Part shown: in pieces, positions 45,350-54,996 of the stretch
Layout of the letters: every line of letters begins with the position of its first letter
Numbering within the stretch: the stretch's first letter is position 1
From: Sphingobacteriaceae bacterium UBA6709
GTDB lineage: Bacteria > Bacteroidota > Bacteroidia > Sphingobacteriales > Sphingobacteriaceae
Length of the DNA: 64,000 nucleotides
Direction: 5' to 3'
Assembly: GCA_002454425.1 (NCBI GenBank)
Contig: DKIV01000007.1
Location: 3,426-67,425 of the forward strand
Position numbers and translations under genes: made by a program
Notes under the pieces: model-generated
Database searches by the model: none
What the model was told of the DNA's origin: nothing
The model's input: only the letters and a program-made list of their open reading frames with translations

Positions 45350-47116
45350 ATGGATTTTTTAGTAAAAGGAGTTATTGAAGCTGTGAAAGCTTTATACGAT
45401 AAAGAGATCAAAGAGTCGGACGTAAATTTGCAGGAGACCCGCAAGGAGTTTAAGGGAGAGGTTACCGTAGTTACTTTTCCTTTCAGCAGGTTTGCCGGTA
45501 AAGGCCCGGAGCAGGCAGGAGCTGAAATTGGAGAATACCTACAACGTCAGCATGCCGAAATCAGCGATTTCAACGTAATAAAGGGCTTTCTGAATCTCTC
45601 CTTATCTGACAAATTCCTTTTAGAAACCTTTAATAAGAGCATCAGCCAGGAGTCGTTCGGAATTTTTGAGCGCACTAATGACAAGGTGATGGTTGAGTAT
45701 TCATCTCCGAACACCAACAAGCCCTTGCATTTAGGCCACATTCGTAACAACCTTTTGGGATTTTCCGTGGCAGAAATTCTTGACGCGCGGGGATATGATA
45801 TTATTAAGGCGAATCTTGTAAACGACCGTGGCATACATATCTGTAAATCCATGCTTGCCTGGCAGAAGTTTGGCAACGGAGAAACTCCTGAGAGCTCAGG
45901 CTTAAAGGGAGATCACCTGGCTGGAAAATACTATGTTATCTTCGATAAGGAATATAAGAAAGAGATTGAGCATCTGATAGCAGCAGGACAATCGGAAGAC
46001 GATGCGAAGAAAAACGCGCCACTGATGGCAGAGGCTCGGGAAATGCTACAGAAGTGGGAAGCCAATGACGCGGAGGTGATTGAACTGTGGAAGCGCATGA
46101 ATGCTTGGGTATACGCGGGTTTCGATGTTACCTATAAGAGCCTGGGTGTAAGTTTCGACAAGTATTATTATGAGTCCGACACCTACTTGCTTGGTAAAGA
46201 TATTATTGAGGAAGGATTAGCTAAAGGCGTGTTTTTCAAAAAGGAAGACAATTCAGTATGGATAGATCTGACTGCCGATGGCCTTGATGAAAAATTGGTT
46301 TTACGCGGTGATGGCACCTCTGTATATATTACTCAGGATTTAGGAACGGCACAGCTGAAGCAGGAAGACTTCGGCATGAATCAGTCAATCTATGTGGTAG
46401 GTAACGAACAGGATTATCACTTCAAGGTGCTCTTCCTGATTTTAAAGAAATTAGGCAAGTCCTGGGCTGAAGGTCTTTATCATTTATCCTATGGAATGGT
46501 CGACCTGCCATCGGGCAAGATGAAATCCAGAGAAGGTACTGTTGTAGACGCGGATGACCTTATTAGTGAAATGATAGCCACGGCGAAGCAACGTACCGAG
46601 GAACTTGGCAAGGTTGACGGCTTTACTGAAGAGGAGAAAGATCGCCTCTATAGGATGATTGGCCTGGGAGCTCTAAAGTATTTCCTCCTGAAGGTAGAAC
46701 CGAAAAAGCGTTTGTTGTTTGATCCTAATGAGTCAATCGATTTCCAGGGACATACCGGACCGTTTATACAATACACGCACGCGCGTATCCGTTCTGTGCT
46801 CAGCAAGGCAGGAAGCACAGATCTTAGCTTCAACAATATCACGGAACTTACACAAACAGAGCGTGAGCTCGTGATGAACCTAAGTAAATACCCCGCGGTA
46901 GTTGATAGCGCCGCACGGGAATTCAGTCCCGCGCTTATAGCCGCCTTTGCTTATGACTGTGCTAAGCTATATAATAAGTTTTATCATGAGGAGCCGATTC
47001 TTAAAGTCGAGGATCTTGATGTGAGAAACTTCAGACTAGCGCTGTCTGAAGCTACCGCCAATACAATTAAGAAAGCAATGCATCTGTTAGGCATTGAAGT
47101 TCCGGAAAGAATGTAG
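45350..47116 (+). CDS. argS: Arginyl-tRNA synthetase
   Basis: Class I aminoacyl-tRNA synthetase, 588 residues. N-terminal Add1 domain (1-90), HIGH-type HLGHIRNN near 126, KMSKS-equivalent GKMKSREGT, and the C-terminal DALR anticodon-binding domain. Divergent from the deiminase gene, so arginine charging and arginine breakdown share one intergenic region. Leaderless start predicted. Confidence 0.96.
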   Translation: MDFLVKGVIEAVKALYDKEIKESDVNLQETRKEFKGEVTVVTFPFSRFAGKGPEQAGAEIGEYLQRQHAEISDFNVIKGFLNLSLSDKFLLETFNKSISQESFGIFERTNDKVMVEYSSPNTNKPLHLGHIRNNLLGFSVAEILDARGYDIIKANLVNDRGIHICKSMLAWQKFGNGETPESSGLKGDHLAGKYYVIFDKEYKKEIEHLIAAGQSEDDAKKNAPLMAEAREMLQKWEANDAEVIELWKRMNAWVYAGFDVTYKSLGVSFDKYYYESDTYLLGKDIIEEGLAKGVFFKKEDNSVWIDLTADGLDEKLVLRGDGTSVYITQDLGTAQLKQEDFGMNQSIYVVGNEQDYHFKVLFLILKKLGKSWAEGLYHLSYGMVDLPSGKMKSREGTVVDADDLISEMIATAKQRTEELGKVDGFTEEEKDRLYRMIGLGALKYFLLKVEPKKRLLFDPNESIDFQGHTGPFIQYTHARIRSVLSKAGSTDLSFNNITELTQTERELVMNLSKYPAVVDSAAREFSPALIAAFAYDCAKLYNKFYHEEPILKVEDLDVRNFRLALSEATANTIKKAMHLLGIEVPERM

Positions 47117-47126
47117 TTAAAAACCC

Positions 47127-47165
47127 AAGCCTACGACATGATGACCTCACGTCGTAGGCTTAATC
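47127..47165 (+). terminator. Stem-loop after argS
   Basis: AAGCCTACGAC, 13-nt loop, GTCGTAGGCTT, 11-bp perfect stem. The following TAATCCTCCT is a poor T-tract. Confidence 0.6.
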
Positions 47166-47306
47166 CTCCTGATATTATAAGCTTATAATCCCTGTTTCCT
47201 GACACTATTTTATAAGAAATAGCGACTTGAGGTATATTAAATAGTAGATGAACCCAAACATTTATATGCTGGAGGAGTTTCTATTTGCGTATTGAAAATC
47301 TGAAAT

Positions 47307-47558
47307 ATGAAGCAACTGTTCCTGATATGTCATGAGTCACAGACCGCCGTGCAGGCAGGCACCCAGCAGTCGGGAATTCCGAGTCTGGAAGCTGAGCGTC
47401 TGGCGGCACTTAACGCATTTTTCACGTTAAACATCAACAAGCCTGTCTTTGCGGTGTGGGACGATGACGATGAGTTTGAGGAGATTTTGGACACCTACAC
47501 CTTTATAACTGTTGAAGATGCCCAAAATAGCATTTATAATGACGATCATCTAGAGTAA
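47307..47558 (+). CDS. Small acidic protein of unknown function
   Basis: 83 residues. The first third is neutral; the rest is very acidic (DDDDEFEEILD). One Cys (C9). No recognised domain, signal or membrane span. AT-rich leader with a GGAGG at 47270, too far to be the ribosome site. Plausible conserved small gene; not placed in a family. Confidence 0.55.
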   Translation: MKQLFLICHESQTAVQAGTQQSGIPSLEAERLAALNAFFTLNINKPVFAVWDDDDEFEEILDTYTFITVEDAQNSIYNDDHLE

Positions 47559-47586
47559 CGCTTCCTTCCGTTTGAAGGACTAGCTA

Positions 47587-48351
47587 TCAGGGAAGCTTTA
47601 CAGCTTCGAGCCACGCTAGCGACATTAGGCGTGCTCCGGGCAGCAGGGGGTGTACACCATCGGCACTCCAATATCCTTCGGGAGCACGTTTTATAGCTTC
47701 GTCAAATACCGACTGATAAGGAATAAATGCTGCTTGAAATTCTACAGCCAGTTCGCTTGCCACGTATCGATATTCATGGAAATCGGGGAACCAGGTTTTA
47801 CTAACGGCCGACCCCGGGAGGGCAAAGGGCTCACCGATAATTAGCTTTATATCAGGAAATTTATCTTTTGTTTTTTGAAGAAGAGCTTTATAGTCATCGC
47901 GATAGGTACGTATGGTTCCCTTGTAAGTTCCGCGACGCAGGTGCCAGTAGTCATTAACGCCCACGAGGACGCTCAAAACCCCTGGATTAAGATCAAGGGC
48001 ATCTTGTTGCCAGCGTTCAGCCAACTGATAAACCTTGTTTCCGCTAACACCTCTGTTGATGATTTTTATATTTTTATCAGCAGCCTGCTGAAGGATATCC
48101 GCCGCGGCAAAGTGGGCGTAGCCCGTGCCTAAAGCGCCTGTGTCATTGGGACGCATGCTATTGCGATCGCGACTGGCATCAGTTATGGAGTCACCCTGAA
48201 AGAGAATAATGCTATTTTTTTCGATAACGATCTTCTTTGGCTTGGCAGCGGCAAAGGCATTGCTAATTATTGAGGGAAAGCTTAGGCTAGCCATTGTGCC
48301 GACCGCCACCTTCTGGATAAACTTACGACGCCCCTGGTATTGATTTTTCAT
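47587..48351 (-). CDS. Exported SGNH/GDSL hydrolase, probable Tat substrate
   Basis: 254 residues. N-terminus with twin arginine RRKFIQKVA followed by a hydrophobic stretch and AFAA, consistent with Tat export. SGNH blocks: GDSITD (nucleophile Ser), NRGVSGN, LVGVNDYW with Asn, and SADGVHPLLPGA with the Asp-His pair. Esterase or carbohydrate-deacetylase substrate unknown. Monocistronic. Confidence 0.87.
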   Translation of the reverse strand: MKNQYQGRRKFIQKVAVGTMASLSFPSIISNAFAAAKPKKIVIEKNSIILFQGDSITDASRDRNSMRPNDTGALGTGYAHFAAADILQQAADKNIKIINRGVSGNKVYQLAERWQQDALDLNPGVLSVLVGVNDYWHLRRGTYKGTIRTYRDDYKALLQKTKDKFPDIKLIIGEPFALPGSAVSKTWFPDFHEYRYVASELAVEFQAAFIPYQSVFDEAIKRAPEGYWSADGVHPLLPGARLMSLAWLEAVKLP

Positions 48352-48467
48352 GTACAGTAAGGATTTTAAGAGAGCGGCAATACGCTTGTCGCTCTCTTAA
48401 ATGTACAACAAAAATATTATGACAAGAGATAAATAGCGATAAAATCCTGTTCCGTGCAAGGAGGGTA

Positions 48468-49100
48468 CTAAAGAGCCAGAAAATGGTTACTGAAATCGGC
48501 AAAAGAATCAAAGGACATATCGAAGATATCTGTATTACCATAACCACAGGTAAGAAAGACGAAAGGAAGGCCGGCAAGCTCGCTCTGCTTTCTGTCGCCA
48601 TCGGTATCGCCCACATAAATCGGAGCCTTAAGATCGTGCCTGTCTCTAAGAATTTTTATATTATGGTGCTTTGGTTGATTGTTCATTCCGTATTCCATAA
48701 TATCGGTGATATAGGAGTTGATGCCCGCTCGGTTCATGAAAACATCAAGGATACCTTTAGGGCAGTTACTTACAATAAAAAGCTTGTATTTTTGTGATAA
48801 CTGAGCCAATCCATCCGGCATCTTATCAAACAACTGTCCCAGGCCTTTCTCGATCATTGTCCGACGTTGCACATTGATTTCGGCATATATTTCCTGTTGT
48901 TTTTGTTCGTCAAATTCCGGGAGAGTAAGATCAAGTACTTTGCGCCCTTCCATGCCCATCAAGGGCTTTATGTCGTCAGGCGACATCTGTTTATCAACGC
49001 CTGAGCGCTTCAGTCCTTCATTCCAAGCAGCTACATATACATCAATCGGATCCCATAGGGTTCCATCCATATCAAAAATTATACTATCCGGTTTATTCAT
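48468..49100 (-). CDS. HAD-superfamily phosphatase
   Basis: 210 residues. Motif I DMDGTLWD (nucleophile Asp10), motif II IVSNCPKG, and motif III/IV YVGDTDGDRKQ are in place, with a helical cap between. Resembles phosphoglycolate phosphatase-like HADs, but the substrate cannot be told. Divergent from the sirtuin gene. Confidence 0.85.
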   Translation of the reverse strand: MNKPDSIIFDMDGTLWDPIDVYVAAWNEGLKRSGVDKQMSPDDIKPLMGMEGRKVLDLTLPEFDEQKQQEIYAEINVQRRTMIEKGLGQLFDKMPDGLAQLSQKYKLFIVSNCPKGILDVFMNRAGINSYITDIMEYGMNNQPKHHNIKILRDRHDLKAPIYVGDTDGDRKQSELAGLPFVFLTCGYGNTDIFDMSFDSFADFSNHFLAL

Positions 49101-49160
49101 TTTCTTAAAGTAAGTCGCAATATTAATCTTTATTTTTCGAAGAGGAGACGATCGATTTGT

Positions 49161-49168
49161 TATTTTTG
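49161..49168 (+). promoter_or_regulatory. -7 promoter box of the sirtuin gene (TATTTTTG)
   Basis: Exact TAnnTTTG, giving a leader of about 43 nt to the ATG at 49215. Confidence 0.5.
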
Positions 49169-49214
49169 GACGATAAAGAGGGTATTTACCACGGACATAA
49201 AAACAGTAAGGGAC

Positions 49215-49913
49215 ATGAAAAAACTGGTAGTTCTTACGGGCGCGGGGATATCCGCGGAAAGCGGTTTGAAGACTTTCCGTGATTCGGATGGATTATGGGA
49301 AGGATATAATGTGGAGGATGTGGCTACGCCTGAAGCGTGGCGACGAGACCCGGAGCTGGTACAGGACTTTTATAATATGCGTCGCCACGACATATTAGCG
49401 GCGAAGCCTAATGAGGCTCATCGGCTTTTAAAGCGACTTGAGGATTTTTTTGAAACAGTGATCATTACACAGAATATAGACAACCTTCATGAACGGGCAG
49501 GATCGTCAAACGTGTTGCACTTACATGGTATCATTACTAAGGCGCAGTCGAGCCTGGATCCTACACTGTTATATGAAATAGAAGGTTCCGACTTACCTAT
49601 GGGACTTAAATGTGATCGGGGGTCTCAGTTGCGGCCTCATGTAGTGTGGTTTGGAGAAGAGGTTCCCATGATACCGGTCGCGGCAAGGGAATGTATGGAC
49701 GCGGATATTTTCCTCATCATAGGCACCTCCTTGCAAGTCTACCCGGCGGCAGGTTTGGTGGGTTATGTGCCTGCCAGGACACCAAAGATTATTGTAGATC
49801 CCAGCGGTGTACAGGTCAGTGGCCTTGCGGAGCTTACTTACATCAGGAAGAAAGCCACGCAAGGAATGCGTGAGGTATATGAAATGCTTACAAACCTCCG
49901 GGACGATAAATAA
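49215..49913 (+). CDS. NAD-dependent protein deacylase (sirtuin) without zinc cysteines
   Basis: 232 residues. Sirtuin core: GAGISAESGLKTFRD, TQNIDNLHERAG and catalytic His in LHLHG are all intact, as is IGTSLQVYPAAGL. The zinc-ribbon region between LHLHG and RPHVVWFGE has one Cys only (KCDRG), instead of the usual four, so it probably folds without zinc. Removes acyl groups from Lys using NAD. Its 3' end overlaps the M1 peptidase gene tail-to-tail by 26 bp. Confidence 0.9.
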   Translation: MKKLVVLTGAGISAESGLKTFRDSDGLWEGYNVEDVATPEAWRRDPELVQDFYNMRRHDILAAKPNEAHRLLKRLEDFFETVIITQNIDNLHERAGSSNVLHLHGIITKAQSSLDPTLLYEIEGSDLPMGLKCDRGSQLRPHVVWFGEEVPMIPVAARECMDADIFLIIGTSLQVYPAAGLVGYVPARTPKIIVDPSGVQVSGLAELTYIRKKATQGMREVYEMLTNLRDDK

Positions 49914-51465
49914 GGTTAAACCACGCGTCAATATTAAAGCCAAGAGCGTCTTCGAAGGATTTCTTCATGTCTAAAGGACCGGGATGACGGAATTTCCATT
50001 CATTAAAATACCTACGGAAGGCTTTATTCATTCCTTCGGTTCCGACGGACTGCTCCAGACGGTAAAGCCATAACGCTGGCTTTACATAGGACGACATGGC
50101 ATAATCATCGTTGTTACGATATCCTGACGAAGATGTTTCAATCGGCGTTTTCATGTCGAGGGAAGCCATAACACTATACGTCTGGCTTTGAAAGCTTTCA
50201 GTGCTGGCCTTTTTCAAAAAGCCAGGTATCTTATCGCCGAAGATTGAGTTATAGCGATATTTTTCAGCTTCGTAACGCAGTTCAAAATAAGTATTTAAGC
50301 CTTCGTCAAGCCAGGGATGTTCGCGTTCATTACTTCCCAGCATACTCATAAACCAATTGTGGCCAACTTCATGGGCAATGACGGCATCCAGGGCATAGTC
50401 TTTATCGTCTTGCACGGTAATGAGTGTGACCATAGGATACTCCATGCCGCCACTATTAAGGTTGGAGGGTCCTTCAACCGCTTGTACCGTAGGATAGGCA
50501 TATTCACCAATCCAGTTGCTATACTTTTTGGTCGCGTCCTTTACATACTCGACACTTGACGACCATAGCTTGCTACCGCGGTCGAAATAATATGTAAAAG
50601 CATCAATGACCTTTCCCGATTTTAGTTGCAGGGTATCATATTGTATAACGAAGTTTCTGGATGCAAACCAGGCGAAGTCGGGAACGCTATCAGCTTTGTA
50701 AGACAAGGTTTTCTCTGCCATTCCAGAAGGGGCAAGATATTTTAAAGGAGCATAGTTGTTATTTTTAACATTGGCAGCTCCTAATTTTTTATAGCGGTCA
50801 AGCTCATCCTTATTCTGCAGTACTCCTGTAGCTGCCACAACATAAGAAGCAGGTAATTTGATATTTACGTCATAAGAAGCATATTCGCTATAAAATTCCC
50901 CCATGTCAAGATACGGAAACTCATGCCATCCGCTCTTATCGAACACAGCTGGCTTCGGATACCACTGGCAGATCATAAACTGATCTTTGGTATATCCGGA
51001 CCGTGAAAAAAAAGTTGGCAGTTTTACTATAAAAGAGCTTTCAATATTAACGGAGTCTCCAGACTTCAATGGCTTGTTAAGTTTCAGCTTAATTACATCT
51101 ACATAAACAGGATGAGCTTCCGTTTGCGCAGGTTCTCCTTCAATAGTGAATTGAAGGTCTTTGATGGCCCCCGACTCATAGGAGGATATGTGTCGGCGAT
51201 GTGCTTTATCGCGGCGCAGCTGCTGATAAAGCATTGTGTTTTTTGATTTATTATACGCTTCGGGCCAAATATGAAACCAAATAAAATCGAGTGTTTGTGG
51301 CGAATTATTTTTGTAGATAATTTGCTCTTTAGCGGAAACTTCCTTCTTTACATCGTCAAGACTCGCGTCAATTTTGTATTTGAGTGATTGCTGCCAGTAA
51401 GATGTCTGCGCCCGCATAGCAGTGATGGAGCAAGAAAGAAGCAACAAGAGGATAATCGTTTTCAT
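49888..51465 (-). CDS. Exported M1-family metallopeptidase
   Basis: 525 residues, signal peptide (MKTIILLLLLSCSITAMRAQ). Zinc motif HEVGH with the distal Glu in WLDEGLNTYFE, and substrate loop GGMEYPMVT. Shorter than aminopeptidase N, matching the compact Bacteroidota M1 group; periplasmic. Convergent with the sirtuin gene. Confidence 0.9.
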   Translation of the reverse strand: MKTIILLLLLSCSITAMRAQTSYWQQSLKYKIDASLDDVKKEVSAKEQIIYKNNSPQTLDFIWFHIWPEAYNKSKNTMLYQQLRRDKAHRRHISSYESGAIKDLQFTIEGEPAQTEAHPVYVDVIKLKLNKPLKSGDSVNIESSFIVKLPTFFSRSGYTKDQFMICQWYPKPAVFDKSGWHEFPYLDMGEFYSEYASYDVNIKLPASYVVAATGVLQNKDELDRYKKLGAANVKNNNYAPLKYLAPSGMAEKTLSYKADSVPDFAWFASRNFVIQYDTLQLKSGKVIDAFTYYFDRGSKLWSSSVEYVKDATKKYSNWIGEYAYPTVQAVEGPSNLNSGGMEYPMVTLITVQDDKDYALDAVIAHEVGHNWFMSMLGSNEREHPWLDEGLNTYFELRYEAEKYRYNSIFGDKIPGFLKKASTESFQSQTYSVMASLDMKTPIETSSSGYRNNDDYAMSSYVKPALWLYRLEQSVGTEGMNKAFRRYFNEWKFRHPGPLDMKKSFEDALGFNIDAWFNLIYRPGGL

Positions 51466-51536
51466 CTAAAAGGATAGTAAGCTGCCAAAAATAAGGATTG
51501 CGAGTAAATGACGAGGATCGAATTTGTTAATAATTG

Positions 51537-52937
51537 TTAAAGCTCAAATACTTGTCCCTTGTCTGGAATCACCACGTTAAAGCCCTTAGACTTAATGTCA
51601 GCAGCCAGACTGCTTATTGAAACATCTTCGCCATGGACCAAAAACGTCTTTTGTAATTTATTCGGATCATGGCCTTCAAATAAACTCATGAGTCCCGCAT
51701 GATCAGCATGGCCACTTAGAGCATCTGTCTGGCGGATGCTTGCAAAAACAGAAAGCTTTCGATCTTTAATATGAACAATAGGATCGCCGCGAAGTAGCTT
51801 GTACCCTAATGTTCCCTTAGCGTTATAACCAATGAACAATATGCGGCAATAGTAATTCTGAACATTATAATAAAGGTGATCTCGGATGCGGCCCCCTTCC
51901 AGCATCCCCGCCGAGGAGATAATGATACAAGGCTCGTAATAATTTGAAATCTCTTTGCTCTGACTAAGATCCTCAACGAAATGAAGACCCTCGAACATAA
52001 AGGAGCTTTGGTTCATATCAAAATGAGCCTTAGCATCCGGATGAAGCTGAGTATGATATTTACTGTAGATCTCTGTTGCCAGCGTTGCCAGCGGGCTATC
52101 CACAAACACTTTGACTCTGGGAACAAGCCCCTTATCGTAAATACGGTTAAGCGTGTAAATAAGACTTTGAGTACGACCGATGCTAAACGCCGGAATGATA
52201 AGTCGTCCGGGGGTGTCAACGCAGGCCTCCTGAATGTGCTTCACCAAAATCTCTTCGATATTATCGGTATCTACATGATGACGTCCTCCGTAAGTGGCCT
52301 CACATACAAGGTAATCAACAGGTGGCAGGGACTGAGGATCTACCAGCAGGGGGTAATTACGACGGCCGCGGTCGCCGGTAAAACAGATGGTCTTGACCGT
52401 ATCATTTTCGGTAATGGAAAGTAAAACGGATGCCGCTCCTAATAAATGCCCCGCCGGTAGCAGTTCTACTTCAATGTTTTCATTAACCTTGAACTTCTTG
52501 TTAAAGGGAATAGTTACAAAGCGCTCAGCAGTATCCATAACATGTTTATGAAGAAACAGCACTGGCGAGTTATCCTTGACAAACTTGGCGCCGCGCCCCC
52601 TGTATTTACCTTTAGGGCGGTGGCGTGCGGCGAAAACATTTACTGAATCTATTAGAAGAATTTCTGCCAGCTCGGCTGTAGCTGCAGTGCAAATTATCTG
52701 CCCTTCATAGCCCATACGAAGCAGGGTAGGCAAATTGCCTGAGTGATCAATATGCGCATGGGTAAGAATAACAAGATCAATATCGGCAGGATCAAAAGGG
52801 AAATAAATATTTGCATCAAGGCGACTTTCCTTTTCGTAGTCAAGTCCGCAATCGATAAGAATCTTGTAGCCATTACTTTCTAAGAGATGCATGCTGCCCG
52901 TTACCTGCCGCGCTGCACCCCAGATACATAATTTCAT
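51537..52937 (-). CDS. Metallo-beta-lactamase/beta-CASP RNA-processing hydrolase
   Basis: 466 residues. Metallo-beta-lactamase motif HAHIDHSGNLP, beta-CASP insert (motifs around FSIGRTQSLIYTL, ISSAGMLEGGRIRDHLYYN), and the C-terminal SALSGHADHAGL plus FLVHGE. Such proteins are nucleases on RNA (CPSF73-like), a family-level prediction here. No KH domain. Lies 25 bp downstream of the ABC exporter gene. Confidence 0.88.
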   Translation of the reverse strand: MKLCIWGAARQVTGSMHLLESNGYKILIDCGLDYEKESRLDANIYFPFDPADIDLVILTHAHIDHSGNLPTLLRMGYEGQIICTAATAELAEILLIDSVNVFAARHRPKGKYRGRGAKFVKDNSPVLFLHKHVMDTAERFVTIPFNKKFKVNENIEVELLPAGHLLGAASVLLSITENDTVKTICFTGDRGRRNYPLLVDPQSLPPVDYLVCEATYGGRHHVDTDNIEEILVKHIQEACVDTPGRLIIPAFSIGRTQSLIYTLNRIYDKGLVPRVKVFVDSPLATLATEIYSKYHTQLHPDAKAHFDMNQSSFMFEGLHFVEDLSQSKEISNYYEPCIIISSAGMLEGGRIRDHLYYNVQNYYCRILFIGYNAKGTLGYKLLRGDPIVHIKDRKLSVFASIRQTDALSGHADHAGLMSLFEGHDPNKLQKTFLVHGEDVSISSLAADIKSKGFNVVIPDKGQVFEL

Positions 52938-52962
52938 TGGTGATAATTATTAAGTAAAACAA

Positions 52963-54786
52963 CTAAACATCAAACTGAAGGCGACTAAGATAGCGATAAA
53001 GCCCCTTGTCGTTTTTCAAGAGCTCTTCATGGCTACCACTTTCACATACAACTCCCTTGTCGACTACAATGATCTTATCCGCTTCGCGAATGGTTGATAG
53101 GCGATGAGCGATGATGATTGAAGTTCTGTTTTTCATCAGCTCTTCAAGCGCTTCCTGCACTAAACGTTCCGACTCTGAATCGAGCGAGGAGGTGGCCTCA
53201 TCTAAAATAAGAATTGCCGGATCCTTGAGCAGCGCCCTGGCGATAGCAATGCGCTGCCGCTGCCCGCCTGAAAGCTTTATGCCACGTTCGCCAACGAGGG
53301 TATCGTAACCTTCCGGCAAGTTAGCAATAAAATTATGCGCATTCGCCTTACGAGCAGCCTCAATCATATCATTTTCGTTTGCGTCGAGTTTTCCGTAAAG
53401 TATATTTTCACGAATGGAGCCACCGAAGAGGAGCACATCCTGCGGAACTATGGCCACCTGATTGCGTATATCTGTGAGCGCGTATTCGTCTGAGGACTGG
53501 CCGTCAAACAAAACATACCCATGTTGCGGCATATAGAAACGAAGGATCAATGAAGCTATAGTTGATTTTCCTGCACCACTAGCCCCGACAATGGCAACCT
53601 TCTCGCCGGCGGCGGCTGTAAAGGACAGTCCCTGCAATACCTGCACATCAGGACGGGATGGGTAGTGAAACTTTACGTTCTTAAACTCCAGATCGCCTTT
53701 TATAATCTGGCGGGTAGCATTCTCAGAAGGAACAATGGAAACAGGCTCACTATGCTCATTTAATATTTCAAGAACACGTTCGCTGGAACCTAAGGATTTC
53801 TGAATATTGGCATATAGCTCTGGGAAAGTACCCATAGCGGCGCCAACAAACATGGAGTAGAGAATGTAGGTAGTGAGATTTCCGACCGAAAGTTCACCGG
53901 ATTGTACCAGGATAGAGCCATACCATATCACGGCGACGATTGCGCCGAAGAGGCAAAAAATAATGAACGAAGCGAACCCGCCTCTGTAAGTAGCTCCTTT
54001 CATGGCAATCTTCACAACCTCACGCAATGAATTGTCATAGCGTCGCGCCTCATAGGCCTCATTAGCGAAAGCTTTAACGTTACTTATTCCCTGTAGTGTT
54101 TCTTCTACAATAATGTTCGAATCAGCAAGCCTATCCTGCGCCTGCCTTGATATATTACGAATAGTACGGCCAAAAATAACAGCGGCTACGACAATTAGCG
54201 GTAGCACCATAAGGTTAAACAGGGTGAGATGGGGAGAGACAATGATTAGCAGAATGACACCACCCGCGAGAAGAATCAACTGACGTATCATTTCAGCAAG
54301 GGTAGTTGTCAGAGTATCCTGGATCTGTGATAGATCAGCTGACAGCCTGCTATTCAACTCACCGACTCTTCGGTTAGCGAAAAAATTCATCGGAAGCGTG
54401 ATAAGTTTGAAATACGTATCACGTCTTATATCAGCGAGTGTTTTCTCAGAAACCTCTACAAAAAAGCGAATTCTAAAGAAGGAAAGGAGCGACTGCGCAA
54501 AGAGCAAAATAAAGGCAAGGATACCGATAGTGTTGATGCTTGTTGGTATAATCCAGTCTTTGGGCTCTCCCTTAGCCGAATCGATCATTGCACCCAGCAA
54601 CGCAGGGAAGGCGAGTCCGCTTACACTGGTTAAAAACAGAATAACGAGTCCGGTAATGAATTTCCAACGATAGGGCTTCAGATAAAGAAACAGCTGCGCC
54701 GCGGTCTTGAGGGTTTTCTTACTAATCTTTACCTTATTCAACTCTTCGCCCTGCGCCGTGCTACTATTAAATCTGTTCCGTGCCAT
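52963..54786 (-). CDS. MsbA/LmrA-type ABC exporter, fused permease-ATPase
   Basis: 607 residues: six-helix exporter membrane domain (~35-330), then nucleotide-binding domain with Walker A GASGAGKST (~402), signature LSGGQRQRIAIARALL, Walker B LILDEATSSLDS and switch His in IIAHRLST. Half-transporter acting as a homodimer; lipid or drug export likely but substrate unknown. Confidence 0.93.
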   Translation of the reverse strand: MARNRFNSSTAQGEELNKVKISKKTLKTAAQLFLYLKPYRWKFITGLVILFLTSVSGLAFPALLGAMIDSAKGEPKDWIIPTSINTIGILAFILLFAQSLLSFFRIRFFVEVSEKTLADIRRDTYFKLITLPMNFFANRRVGELNSRLSADLSQIQDTLTTTLAEMIRQLILLAGGVILLIIVSPHLTLFNLMVLPLIVVAAVIFGRTIRNISRQAQDRLADSNIIVEETLQGISNVKAFANEAYEARRYDNSLREVVKIAMKGATYRGGFASFIIFCLFGAIVAVIWYGSILVQSGELSVGNLTTYILYSMFVGAAMGTFPELYANIQKSLGSSERVLEILNEHSEPVSIVPSENATRQIIKGDLEFKNVKFHYPSRPDVQVLQGLSFTAAAGEKVAIVGASGAGKSTIASLILRFYMPQHGYVLFDGQSSDEYALTDIRNQVAIVPQDVLLFGGSIRENILYGKLDANENDMIEAARKANAHNFIANLPEGYDTLVGERGIKLSGGQRQRIAIARALLKDPAILILDEATSSLDSESERLVQEALEELMKNRTSIIIAHRLSTIREADKIIVVDKGVVCESGSHEELLKNDKGLYRYLSRLQFDV

Positions 54787-54940
54787 TATATTATAAAAAC
54801 CCTCAAAAATACCGTTTATATCGATGCCGGAAAGGTTTTCACATCACGTATCGGTCATTTTTAGTGGGCTGAAGTATCTACAAAACTGGCGTGCAGATAC
54901 GAATCAAGCTGACAGATAGTGTAATAAAGGAATGAAAAGC

Positions 54941-54948
54941 TATATTTG
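54941..54948 (+). promoter_or_regulatory. -7 promoter box (TATATTTG)
   Basis: Exact TAnnTTTG; predicted start near 54952, leader ~45 nt to GTG 54997. It overlaps the alternative TTG start at 54946. Confidence 0.55.
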
Positions 54949-54996
54949 CAATATTACACTAACATAAAGTTCCGGCTTGGAACAACACAACGAAAG

